This document shows positions 5,422 to 13,470 of a stretch of 18,429 bases of DNA, piece after piece (within the stretch, counting starts at the first letter, position 1; each line of letters starts with the position of its first letter). This DNA comes from JAZDJT01 sp043803845 (GTDB lineage Bacteria; Patescibacteriota; Minisyncoccia; Minisyncoccales; GCA-002788555), in NCBI GenBank assembly GCA_043803845.1, contig JAZDJT010000009.1:1-18429 (forward strand). The letters are read 5' to 3'. The notes under the pieces were generated by a model. It was not told the DNA's origin and ran no database searches. It worked only from the letters and a program-made list of their open reading frames with translations. A program made the position numbers and the translations under genes.

Positions 5422-5524
5422 GAGCGGGGCTTTTACCCCGCTCTGCGGGAAAAGGAGTAGCCTCCTTTCCAATCCTCGTTTTTTAGGAACCTTTTTGAAA
5501 GGAGAGTTAAAGGTTCCTAAAAAA
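5422..5524. repeat. Cluster of three strong hairpins upstream of mnmA
   Basis: Three inverted repeats follow one another: GAGCGGGG/CCCCGCTC (5422-5429, 5436-5443; loop CTTTTA), GGAAAAGGAG/CTCCTTTCC (5448-5457, 5462-5470; one bulged A), and a perfect 16-pair stem flanked by T and A runs (5479-5494, 5509-5524), which could terminate in either direction. Together with the HU terminator they fill the HU-mnmA gap. They could be stacked terminators or a structured mnmA leader. Confidence 0.65.
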
Positions 5525-5558
5525 TTAAAGCCCTGCTTTTGACGGCAGGACCTTAATT
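5523..5558 (-). terminator. Terminator of the HU gene
   Basis: On the minus strand, a stem with arms 5545-5558 and 5523-5536 (CCTGC/GCAGG core plus an A-T extension, two mismatches) runs into AATTTTTT. It begins 18 bases after the HU stop codon. Confidence 0.7.
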
Positions 5559-5575
5559 TTTCTTGGCTTTTTTAT

Positions 5576-5842
5576 CTACCTTACTGCATCTTTCAAAGTT
5601 TTACCAGCCTTGAATCTTGGAACGCTCATCGCGGGAATCTTGAGAGACTCGCCAGTCTTGGGGTTTCTGCCGATTCTGGCTTTCCTCTTTGAAGCCATAA
5701 AGGTTCCAAAACCCGTGATGACCACGCCCTTTTGGATGTTTGTGGTAATGACATCAAGGGCGCCGTTGAAAACTTCCATAACTTCGCTCTTGGGAAGTTT
5801 TGTTTTTTTGGCAATTGCCTCAATAACGTCTTGTTTTGTCAT
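5576..5842 (-). CDS. HU-family DNA-binding protein
   Basis: An 88-residue nucleoid protein of the HU/IHF family, at normal length for HU. It has the N-terminal helix pair MTKQDVIEAIAKKTKLPKSE, the strand motif GFGTF (45-49) and the DNA-intercalating beta arm GRNPKTGESLKIPA (about 58-71) with its conserved proline, closing with a helix (FKAGKTLKDAV). It binds and bends DNA as a dimer. It is a single-gene unit with its own consensus promoter (5901-5929) and terminator (5523-5558). HU and IHF subunits cannot be separated by sequence alone, but a lone homodimeric HU is expected here. Confidence 0.95.
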   Translation of the reverse strand: MTKQDVIEAIAKKTKLPKSEVMEVFNGALDVITTNIQKGVVITGFGTFMASKRKARIGRNPKTGESLKIPAMSVPRFKAGKTLKDAVR

Positions 5843-5900
5843 AGGATTCTTACTTTTGCCTTTTGTTGATTATCGATTAGATATCGACCTTTTGGATAAA

Positions 5901-5929
5901 ATTATACAAAAAAAATCGTCTCAAGACAA
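5901..5929 (-). promoter_or_regulatory. Promoter of the HU gene
   Basis: On the minus strand, TTGTCT (5924-5929), a 17-base spacer and a perfect TATAAT (5901-5906) give a predicted start near 5894, about 50 bases before the HU ATG. Confidence 0.7.
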
Positions 5930-6040
5930 GTTTTGCCTTGATTTCCCTTGATATTTTAAGATTATAAATAATTTTGAAATCATTTGCAATTTAGGGTTAT
6001 TTTTTGTATCTTTTATTATAAATCGAGAGAAAACAAACAG

Positions 6041-6114
6041 CGGGGTGTGGCGTAGCAGACTAGCGCGTCACGTTCGGGACGTGGAGACCGTGGGTGCAAA
6101 TCCCACCACCCCGA
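6041..6114 (+). tRNA. tRNA-Pro (anticodon CGG)
   Basis: A 74-nt cloverleaf with the same acceptor stem as the other proline tRNA (CGGGGTG/CACCCCG, seven pairs). The anticodon stem TCACG/CGTGG has one T-G pair and the loop TTCGGGA carries anticodon CGG with G37. The T stem GTGGG/CCCAC is followed by discriminator A6114. CCA is not encoded. It reads towards the hydrogenase operon, which starts about 140 bases downstream. Confidence 0.93.
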
Positions 6115-6253
6115 CAGAATTCTTGCGGGTAAAAATATTTTTAAATCGTTCAGAAAATAAAGGTTTTGAATAGTGAAACCTCACAGGAATCCGAAGAATA
6201 ATATTTTTTACAAAAATCGTCTTTTCTTCCCCGAGAGAAGAGGGTTTTAATTT

Positions 6254-7249
6254 ATGATGGTAAACATTATTGAGAAAATGAAAAAAGCCAACCTGAAAGG
6301 ACGCAGCGGAGCTGGCTTTCCAACGGGTTCAAAATGGGAGATGGTTGAAAAGGAGAAAGCCGAGAAAAAATATATTATCTGTAATGCCTCCGAGGGAGAC
6401 CCGACCGCTTTTAAGGACAAATATATTTTAGATAAATACGCAAAAGACGTTATCGAGGGCATAAAAATCGCCTTGGAGACCATAGACAACAGCACTGCCT
6501 ATATCTATCTCAAAAAAGACTATTTTAAAATATTTGAGTCAAAACTAAGAAAATTGATTGGGAGGTTGCCGATAACTTTATTCAAAAAGACCGGAGGGTA
6601 CCTTGCTGGCGAAGAGACGGCGATTCTTGAAGGAATAGAAGGAAGAAGACCAGAACCTCGCATCAAACCTCCTTTCCCCTATCAAAAAGGTCTTTTTGGT
6701 TATCCCACTCTGATGAACAACGTAGAAACTTTTTATCAGATATCCCAGATCGCCAAAGACAGATATCAGGGGACACGCTTTTTCTGTGTCTCGGGCGACG
6801 CTAAAAAACCCGGAGTTTTTGAATTAAAAGAAGATTTGTCTCTAAAAGAAATTTTGGAGAAAACCGGAAACTGGCCTGATTTCGATTTCTTTATCAGCGC
6901 CGGAGGAACGCTTGGGGACATCTTGCTACCAAGAGAATTAAACCAGCCATTGAGAGGAATCGGTTCTATCGTCATCTATAAACGTAAAAGTACTGACGCC
7001 GTTTCTTTGATGAAAAAAATTGTTGATTTCGTTATAAAAGAGAACTGCGGCAGGTGCACGCCCTGTCGCGAAGGAGCTTACCGGCTGAAGGAGATACTTG
7101 AACAAGGCAAAATGGACAAGAAGATCTTCGAAGACGTTTTTTTTGTTTTAAGAGAGACCAGTCTCTGCCCCTTGGGAAGAATGGCTTCTCTGTCTCTCGA
7201 AGGAATAATTAATAAGATTTATGGAGAAAATGGTGAAAATCAAGATTAA
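6254..7249 (+). CDS. NuoF/HndC-like flavin and Fe-S subunit, short form
   Basis: A 331-residue relative of the NADH-binding 51-kDa subunit (NuoF, HydB/HndC). Motifs in order: the FMN/NADH loop GRSGAGFPTGSKW (16-28), CNASEGDPTAFKDKYIL (43-59), GGYLAGEETAILEGIEG (114-130), the SLBB-like region around GVFEL and the C-terminal 4Fe-4S site CGRCTPC (265-271) with the fourth ligand C305. It lacks the N-terminal thioredoxin-like ferredoxin and the C-terminal ferredoxin domain of HydB/HndC, and is shorter than NuoF (~430). No NuoE partner is present. It overlaps the hydrogenase gene by 29 bases, so it probably passes electrons between NAD(P)H and that enzyme. The usual NADEGEPG and ICGEE motifs read NASEGDPT and LAGEE, so nucleotide preference is uncertain. 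M1 and M2 are both possible starts; GAGAAGAGGG lies upstream. Confidence 0.88.
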   Translation: MMVNIIEKMKKANLKGRSGAGFPTGSKWEMVEKEKAEKKYIICNASEGDPTAFKDKYILDKYAKDVIEGIKIALETIDNSTAYIYLKKDYFKIFESKLRKLIGRLPITLFKKTGGYLAGEETAILEGIEGRRPEPRIKPPFPYQKGLFGYPTLMNNVETFYQISQIAKDRYQGTRFFCVSGDAKKPGVFELKEDLSLKEILEKTGNWPDFDFFISAGGTLGDILLPRELNQPLRGIGSIVIYKRKSTDAVSLMKKIVDFVIKENCGRCTPCREGAYRLKEILEQGKMDKKIFEDVFFVLRETSLCPLGRMASLSLEGIINKIYGENGENQD

Positions 7250-8978
7250 CGGCAAAACCATAGAAGCCAAAGAGGGAAGCACCATTTTGGATGCCGCTTC
7301 TAAAAGCAACATAGAAATTCCCACTCTTTGTTATCACAGCGACCTTGAGCCAAAACCGCACTGCCGAATATGTTGCGTCCAGGTTAAGGGAAGAAAGGGG
7401 CTTTATCCGGCTTGCGTCACTCAAGCGGAAGGGGGTATGGAAGTTATCACTGATTCGGAGATGGTAAAGAAGGCGATAAAGATAAACATAGAATTGATTT
7501 TCGGCCAGCACAGAAGAGAGTGCCTCGACTGCGTCTATCGTTATAACTGCCAACTCTTAAAAATCGCTGGGAGATATAAAGCCGACATAAACAGGTTTAA
7601 ACTCAGAAAAGGAGAGTGCCCGGTTTCTGAATTCGGCCCTATCTTATTTGACAGTTCGAAATGCATAGATTGCAGAAATTGCGTGGAGATGTGTTCAAAG
7701 CAAGGGGTGAATTTTTTAGAGATAACGAAAGAAGAATATTGCGCGAAGGTGAAACCCTCCTCAAAAGAAAATAGAGACTGTGTTTATTGCGGACAGTGTT
7801 TGGCGCATTGCCCGGTGGGAGCTTTTGAGAGCAATCGGGAGTTTGAAGAGATCGAAAATCCTTTTAAGAATGACGGGAAGATAGCCATCGTCCAATTCGC
7901 TCCGGCTTTAAGGGTGAGCATCGGTGACTTTTTTGACCTACCTCACGGAACGGTAGTAACGGAAAAAATAGCAGCGGCCCTGAGAAGGATAGGTGTTTCA
8001 AAGGTTTTTGACACCTCTCTGGGCGCTGATTTTACTACGATCGAAGAAGCGAAAGAACTAGTGGCAAGGCTAAAGGATAAAAAGAATCTGCCAATGTTTA
8101 CCTCGTGCTGCCCCTCTTGGGTAAACTTTTTAGAATTCAATTATTATGAATTTTTAAATCACCTTACCAGCGCTCGTTCACCCCATATAATATTGGGCGG
8201 ACTGATCAAAACTTACTGGGCAGAAAAAAATGGCTATAAGCCAGAAGACATAAAGGTTATATCTATCATGCCCTGCACCTCCAAAAAATACGAGATAGAA
8301 AGAGAGGAGCTAAAAATAAAGAATGTCAAACCGGTTGATTATGTCCTGACCACACGAGAGTTAGCCTACCTTTTCATCAGAAAAGGTATCGATCTAAAGA
8401 ATGTTAAACCAGAAAGTTTAGACAACCCTTTTGGACTGCCTTCGGGGGCGGGCGTAATTTACGGAGCCAGCGGAGGGGTGATGGAATCGGCTTTGAGGAC
8501 CGCCCACCAAGAAATGAGCGAGGAAAAGATTAACGGAGAATCAATTCCTGTTGAATTCAAAAAGGTAAGGGGAATGAAAGGCGTAAAAGAGGCCAAAATT
8601 AAAATGGGAAAAAAGATTGTCAGCGTCGCCGTAATAAACGGCTTGGGCGAAGCTAAATTAATGATGGAGAAACTAAGAAATGGAAAAATTAAATATGATT
8701 ACGTGGAAGTGATGGCTTGTCCCGGTGGCTGTATCGGCGGTGGTGGACAGCCCTTACCGACTAGTGATAAAATAAGAAGTGATAGAGTGGCAGGACTCTA
8801 TGCTATTGATAGCGATAAGGAGATAAGAAAAGCCCACGAGAATCCTCTAGCCAAAGAAATTTATAAGGACTTTGTAAAATCCGATAAGGAGATGCTAAGA
8901 AGTATATTTCACACAACGTATTCTCAAAAGAAGAAAAGTCGTATCACAAAAAAACATTTAAACATATGTCCCGGGTAA
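7221..8978 (+). CDS. [FeFe] hydrogenase catalytic subunit, NADH-linked multi-cluster type
   Basis: A complete 585-residue group-A-type [FeFe] hydrogenase. N-terminal 2Fe-2S domain: C37, C48, C51, C65. His-ligated 4Fe-4S: H97, C101, C104, C110. Two ferredoxin 4Fe-4S sites: C148/C151/C154/C158 and C187/C190/C193/C197. H-cluster motifs: TSCCPSW (294-300), MPCTSKKYE (350-358) and MACPGGCIGGGGQP (498-511), giving ligands C297, C352, C500 and C504 with proton-relay C296. The small-subunit-like tail ends in a FHTTY motif. It catalyses H2 oxidation or evolution, with the NuoF-like neighbour as electron partner. The overlap with both neighbours implies translational coupling. The start at 7221 has no Shine-Dalgarno site; M4 at 7230 is preceded by GGAG and fits the family N-terminus better. 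No maturases (HydE/F/G) are in the window. Confidence 0.95.
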   Translation: MEKMVKIKINGKTIEAKEGSTILDAASKSNIEIPTLCYHSDLEPKPHCRICCVQVKGRKGLYPACVTQAEGGMEVITDSEMVKKAIKINIELIFGQHRRECLDCVYRYNCQLLKIAGRYKADINRFKLRKGECPVSEFGPILFDSSKCIDCRNCVEMCSKQGVNFLEITKEEYCAKVKPSSKENRDCVYCGQCLAHCPVGAFESNREFEEIENPFKNDGKIAIVQFAPALRVSIGDFFDLPHGTVVTEKIAAALRRIGVSKVFDTSLGADFTTIEEAKELVARLKDKKNLPMFTSCCPSWVNFLEFNYYEFLNHLTSARSPHIILGGLIKTYWAEKNGYKPEDIKVISIMPCTSKKYEIEREELKIKNVKPVDYVLTTRELAYLFIRKGIDLKNVKPESLDNPFGLPSGAGVIYGASGGVMESALRTAHQEMSEEKINGESIPVEFKKVRGMKGVKEAKIKMGKKIVSVAVINGLGEAKLMMEKLRNGKIKYDYVEVMACPGGCIGGGGQPLPTSDKIRSDRVAGLYAIDSDKEIRKAHENPLAKEIYKDFVKSDKEMLRSIFHTTYSQKKKSRITKKHLNICPG

Positions 8979-9487
8979 AAACTCTAATTTTAAAGAAAGA
9001 AAGCGTCTATCTATTTGGCGCTTTCTTGATTTTGTTCGCCGTCTCAACATTGGCACCCCTAATAAAGCAGCAAGCCGTGACTGGAACCATAGTCAACGCT
9101 ACTTTGTTTATCACCACGGTAATCCTGGGGACCCAGAGCGCTGTTTTTGTAGCTATCCTTCCCAGTGTTATATCTCTGGCGATCGGATTTTTGCCGTCCC
9201 CTTTGGCGCCGATGGTGCCTTTCATAATAACGAGCAATATAATATTGGTGTTTGTTTTCGGCGAACTAAAGAAGGTGAATTATTGGATAGGAGCAGTCGT
9301 CGCAAGCTTGTTGAAGTTCCTATTTTTATTCTCCACCAGCTCAATAGTCGTGAATCTTATCTTGAAAGAAGATTTGGCAAGGAAAGTGGCTCTGATGATG
9401 AGCTGGCCGCAACTTTTCACTGCCTTGGGAGGCGGCGCAGTCGCCTTTTTAATCTTTAAAATATTCAAAAAATATAATGGAGGGTAA
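8966..9487 (+). CDS. Six-helix membrane protein resembling an ECF transporter S component
   Basis: A 173-residue integral membrane protein with about six hydrophobic helices (roughly 13-31, 42-62, 63-77, 84-101, 106-133, 145-166), a small basic N-terminus and a Lys-rich C-terminus. Size, helix number and the Gly/Pro-bearing loop LAIGFLPSPLAPMVPF (about 71-86) resemble substrate-binding S components of energy-coupling-factor transporters. It overlaps the end of the hydrogenase gene by 13 bases and is overlapped by the next gene by 11, so it is firmly part of the hydrogenase operon. A role might be import of a metal or cofactor the hydrogenase needs, or membrane tethering of the complex. No EcfA/EcfT is present. 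The fold call is inferred from topology. Confidence 0.8.
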   Translation: MSRVKTLILKKESVYLFGAFLILFAVSTLAPLIKQQAVTGTIVNATLFITTVILGTQSAVFVAILPSVISLAIGFLPSPLAPMVPFIITSNIILVFVFGELKKVNYWIGAVVASLLKFLFLFSTSSIVVNLILKEDLARKVALMMSWPQLFTALGGGAVAFLIFKIFKKYNGG

Positions 9488-10007
9488 AAACGAAGGACAA
9501 CTAATATTCGATAGGGAGAGCGGTAGAAAAAAGAGGAGAATTAATGTTAAGGTAACCGTAAACTTCAAAAGGCTTATTTTTTACTTGATAATTAGTGTTG
9601 CCATTTATTTATTGCTCTCTTACTCTTACAGATTAATCTTGGCCTATCAGGATTTTTACGTCTTGGTTGAGACATACTCTTCAAAAGCGCAAAACAATAT
9701 CTTGGTAACTTATCCCCCCAGCGGAGACACGGTTAGCCTACCCTTGGTTTCAAAAGGTAAAGTCAGAACCTTTGGAAACGACCTTGTCTTGCAAGTCAGA
9801 AATCACTCGAGCGGAGAAATACTCTTTAAAGAAAAACTAGAGGTCCGTAATGTTGAAGGCAAACAATTTGGTGACTTTATTGGGATAGCTGAGACGATCA
9901 GCACTCCCTTGGAGGAAAAGCAGAACATAATTCTTGAGTTTTATCTCGAATCCGGCAACGGAGTGAAATCAAGCCTGGTAACCGTTCCTTTGATCTTAGT
10001 CAGGTAG
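9477..10007 (+). CDS. Membrane-anchored protein with Gmad2-like beta-sandwich domain
   Basis: A 176-residue protein with a very basic cytoplasmic N-terminus (KKRRINVKV, about 18-27), one transmembrane helix (about 31-52, YLIISVAIYLLLSYSYRLIL) and a ~100-residue extracytoplasmic beta domain from residue 74. That domain starts with ILVTYPPSGDTVSLPLVSKG and ends with an ILEFYL strand followed by SSLVTVPLILV. This pattern is that of the Gmad2 immunoglobulin-like domain known from spore-germination and surface proteins. It is the last gene of the hydrogenase operon, overlapping the S-component-like gene by 11 bases. A structural or docking role outside the membrane is plausible. Its link to hydrogenase is by operon membership only. 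Confidence 0.8.
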   Translation: MEGKNEGQLIFDRESGRKKRRINVKVTVNFKRLIFYLIISVAIYLLLSYSYRLILAYQDFYVLVETYSSKAQNNILVTYPPSGDTVSLPLVSKGKVRTFGNDLVLQVRNHSSGEILFKEKLEVRNVEGKQFGDFIGIAETISTPLEEKQNIILEFYLESGNGVKSSLVTVPLILVR

Positions 10008-10016
10008 GCGTAAGCA

Positions 10017-10054
10017 TTTCTTTTGGCAAGATTGCAATAATTTGCCAAAAGAAA
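10017..10054. terminator. Convergent hairpin between hydrogenase operon and 5S rRNA
   Basis: A perfect 13-pair stem, TTTCTTTTGGCAA (10017-10029) with TTGCCAAAAGAAA (10042-10054), lies 9 bases after the stop codon of the last hydrogenase-operon gene and just past the 3' end of convergent 5S rRNA. Neither side has a long T-run beyond the stem, but the stem itself ends in A/T tracts. It probably stops transcription from both directions. Confidence 0.6.
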
Positions 10055-10057
10055 AAT

Positions 10058-10168
10058 CCCCCGGCAATGTCCTACTTTCCCCTGACTTAGAGTATCATCG
10101 GCGAAGATTAGTTTTACTTCTGAGTTCGGGATGGAATCAGGTAGTTCCTAATCTCTATGGTCACCGGG
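10058..10168 (-). rRNA. 5S ribosomal RNA
   Basis: About 111 nt on the minus strand. The terminal stem pairs CCCGGTG at the 5' end (near 10168) with CATTGCCGGG at the 3' end (near 10058). The internal landmarks ATTCCATCCCGAACTC and GTAGGACATTG are characteristic of bacterial 5S loops. It follows 23S after a spacer of about 95 nt that holds no tRNA. Ends are estimated from the stem and may be off by a few bases. Confidence 0.93.
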
Positions 10169-10265
10169 AGACTTTTAATCTTAAAGTGACTCCACCAAAT
10201 AATTTATAAGGTGGTTTTTCTTTTTCTAAAAAATATTTTTCTATTTTTTCAAGATTTCTATGGTA

Positions 10266-13230
10266 CGAGACGATTTGGCTAATTAGTACTGCTTGGCTGA
10301 ATCTGTTACCAGACTTACACCTACAGCCTATCAACCCCGTCATCTTCGGGGAGCCTAATAATGAGTCCTAATCTTGGGGTGGGTTTCAAGCTTAGATGCT
10401 TTCAGCTTTTATCCCTTCCCAACTTAGCTACCCAGCAATGCCACTGGCGTGACAACTGGTACACCAGAGGTTGGTTCACTCTGGCCCTCTCGTACTAAGA
10501 GTGAATTCCCTCAAGACTCAACGCCCGCGACAGATAGAGGACCGACCTGTCTTGCGACGGTCTGAACCCAACTCGCGTATCCTTTTAATTGGCGAACAGC
10601 CAAACCCTTGGAGCCTTCTCCAGCTCCAGGATAGGATGAGCCGACATCGAGGTGCCGAACAGGGCCGTCAATGTGGACTTTCGGGCCCTACTAGCCTGTT
10701 ATCCCCAGGGTAACTTTTGTCTGATGATCTTCCTCTTTTCTATAAAAAGAGGTCGGTTCACTAAGTTCCACTTTCGTGACTGCGCGGCTTTTCCGCCTTG
10801 CAGTTAAGCCGGCTTTTGCCTTTGCACTAACGCTCCGATTTCCATCCGGAGCTAGCCGACCTTAATAAACGCCTCCGTTACTTTTTAGGAGGCAAGCGCC
10901 CCACTTAAACTGCCCGGCACTCACTGTTTCTATCTTGCGATAGGTTAGAATTAATTTCCTGAGAGATGGGTATTTCACTGTTGGCTCCCCCTTGGCCGGA
11001 ACCAAGGGATCAACGCCTCCCCACTATACTACGCACCCAAAAAAATAATTCAATGAGAACCTACAGTAAAGCTCCTGGGGTCTTTCCGTCCCGTCGCGGG
11101 TAGAGAGCATCTTCACTCCCATTGCATTTTCACCGGTTTCCTCATTGAGACAGTTCCCAAGTCGTTACGCCTTTCATGCAGGTCGTTTCTTATACGACAA
11201 GGGGTTACGCTACCTTAGGACGGTCAGAGTTACCGCCGACGTTCACTAGGGCTTCGGGCAGTCAGCTTTTCCGGATTGCTCCAAAAAAACCGCCACCTTT
11301 AACCTTCTAGCACTGGTCAGGCGTCAGCCCCTATATTTCCTCTTACGAGTTATGCAGGGACTTGTGTTTTTGTTAAACAGTCGCCAAGGATACTTTCGCT
11401 GCGGCCCGTGAATCCTTGCGGACTACGGGCAGGTCTTATTGCTAACTTACGACCTCTTTTTTGCCTAGTTCCTTAATGAGGAGTCACCCGTTCGCCTTAG
11501 TGCCTCTGCACTTATCTACCTGAGTCGGTTTGCGGTACGGTTCTTTTACTAATTAACCCTACGAGACTTTTCTCGGGAGCAAGCTCGCTTAAATTTCTGG
11601 AAACCCAGATTTTCTCGACCCTTGAAGTTGTCTTACGGATTTGCCTATAAGACCTTCTCAGGCAGAAAACGTAAATCCAATAATACGCAAAAGTTACATT
11701 GCTTCGTCATCCCTTCGGAATTAGTAAAAGAGAACGGAATATTAACCGATTATCCATCCCTCGCATCCTTTCGGATGAAAAGTTAGGACCGTCTAACCCT
11801 TGGCTGATATCCATTGCCAAGGAAACCTTAGATTATCGGCGTCCCGATATCTCATCGGGATTGCGGTTACTCATGCCAACATCTTCTCTTCCCTTCGCTC
11901 CAGCCCGACTCACGTCGAACCTTCGCTGCGAAGGAAATGTTCCTCTACTTCCCATGAGATAAAAATAATTATCTCAAGGGACCGCACCTTCGGTGTCTTG
12001 TTTGAGCCCCGTTAAATCTTCGGCGCCCTTTTGCATCGAGTAGTGAGTTGTTACACACTCCTTAGAGGATGGCTACCTCTGAGCCAACCTCCTACTTGTC
12101 TCAGCAAGAGGACTTCCTTTAATCACTTAACAAGAACTTAAGGACCTTAGATGGCGGTCTGGGCTTTTCCCCTCTCGACTATGGAGCTTAGACCTCATAG
12201 TCTAACTATCCAATAGGTTTTGATCCGGTATTCGAAGTTTGGTTGAAAAAACCAAGCCGAAGCTCGCGTAATTCCATCCAGAGCTCTACCCCCGGATTTA
12301 TACTGGACGCTAGCCCTAAAGCTATTTCGAGGAAAACCAGCTATTACCAAGCTCGATTAGCTTTTCACTTCTTACCACAGTTCATCCCACCGTTTTGCAG
12401 CGCGGACGGGTTCAGGCCTCCCTCTGATCTTCATCAGAGTTCACCTTGACCATGGCAAGCTCGCTTGGCTTCGGGTCTTATACCAAAGACTAATCGCCAT
12501 ATTATGACTCGGTTTCCCTACGCCTCCGCTCCGTAGAGCTTAGGCTCGCCTTTGGCGTAAACTCGTTGGCTCGTTCTCCAAAAAGCACGACGTCACCCTT
12601 GCGGGCTCCGTCTCTTTGGAAGTCTATGGTTTCAGGTTTTATTTCATCGCCCTCACCGGGCTGCTTTTCACCTTTCCCTCGCGGTACTGGTTCACTATCG
12701 GTGGCCAAGTAGTATTTAGCCTTAGCAGATAGTTCTGCTAGTTTCCTCCGAGGTTTTCTTTTCTCGAAGTACTTAAGAATAAAGACCAAGGTAGATAATG
12801 ATTTTCGTTTACAGGACTTTCACCTTCTTTGGTAGCCCTTTCCAGGGACTTTCAACTAACCAAATTATCTATTTTAACCTTGTCTACTTTAAAAGTAGAT
12901 GACTTTACCTTACAACCCCTGTCTAAAAATTAGGCAGGTTTGGGCTCCTCCCTTTTCGCTCGCCGCTACTAAGGGAATGTATTCGCAAAATTCGAAAAAT
13001 TGCGAATCTTCTTTTCTATTCCTCCGCTTACTGAGATGTTTCACTTCAGCGGGTTCACTCTCCGACTTGCATCGGAGTGGCTCGCCTTACGGCGGGCCGG
13101 GTTTCCCCATTCGGAAGTCCCCGGATCAAAGGTTGCTAACCACCTCCCCGAGGCTTATCGCAGGTACGCCACGTCCTTCGTCGTCTCCTGGTCCCAAGGC
13201 ATCCACCATAGACCATATTGAGTATCGTCT
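10266..13230 (-). rRNA. 23S ribosomal RNA
   Basis: About 2.96 kb on the minus strand, close to the usual bacterial length, so no large intron or homing endonuclease is present. Landmarks: the 5' region GGTGGATGCCTTGG, the peptidyl-transferase segment GGGGATAACAGGCT followed by CACCTCGATGTCGGCTCATC, and the sarcin-ricin loop near 10483-10496. The ends are set by a 13-pair terminal stem, GGTGCGAGACGAT (13236-13224) with ATCGTCTCGTACC (10274-10262, one G-U), which is the processing stem. The sarcin-ricin loop carries one unexpected base. No 16S lies upstream: murC is there instead, so this is an unlinked 23S-5S unit with its own leader. Open frames across this span are not genes. Confidence 0.97.
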
Positions 13231-13287
13231 CGCACCAGAGAAATCTCGAAATTTTTATCTGATGCTTTTAAATTAATGCTCTCTTTT

Positions 13288-13305
13288 GTTAATTTTTAAA
13301 GAACT
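13288..13305 (-). promoter_or_regulatory. boxA-like antitermination element of the rRNA leader
   Basis: On the minus strand, AGTTCTTTAAAAATTAAC lies about 55-60 bases before the 23S 5' end. It closely resembles bacterial rRNA boxA (GCTCTTTAA...), the NusB/S10 loading site. Confidence 0.5.
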
Positions 13306-13338
13306 ATCCTTCCATTCTTCTCTTTTCGCTACTTTAAA

Positions 13339-13358
13339 ACGCCGCTCGGAAGCGGCGT
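13339..13358 (-). terminator. Hairpin in the rRNA leader, terminator-like
   Basis: An eight-pair GC stem, ACGCCGCT (minus strand, 13358-13351) with AGCGGCGT (13346-13339), has a TCCG tetraloop and is followed by TTTTA. It lies between the rRNA promoter and boxA. It could end murC readthrough or act as an attenuator for the rRNA transcript. The T-run is short, so strength is uncertain. Confidence 0.5.
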
Positions 13359-13441
13359 CAAAAGAAATAGCAAAAATAGCTTTAACCGCTTCCTTTGGAA
13401 AAGTTTGTTCTTGACATATTGTTTCTTATCATCACACGTCA

Positions 13442-13470
13442 ATTTTAGCTTTTATAATTTTATTTGTCAA
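13442..13470 (-). promoter_or_regulatory. Promoter of the 23S-5S unit
   Basis: On the minus strand, a perfect -35 TTGACA (13465-13470), a 17-base spacer and TAAAAT (13442-13447) lie 17 bases after the murC stop. A second, weaker element (TTGACG at 13437-13442) follows, possibly a tandem promoter. The predicted start is about 205 bases before 23S. Confidence 0.7.

Noticed and set aside
10192..10214. CCACC/GGTGG hairpin with T-rich tail in the 23S-5S spacer, as a plus-strand terminator
   Set aside because: The stem has only five pairs with a long loop, and no plus-strand transcript needs to end there; it is more likely a weak spacer structure.
10266..13230. Intron or homing endonuclease inside 23S
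   Set aside because: Total length is close to intron-free bacterial 23S and no LAGLIDADG-like frame is present.
10161..13276. Several open frames of 60-125 codons on both strands between 10161 and 13276
   Set aside because: They lie inside the 23S and 5S rRNA genes and have no protein-like features; the rRNA landmarks explain the sequence.
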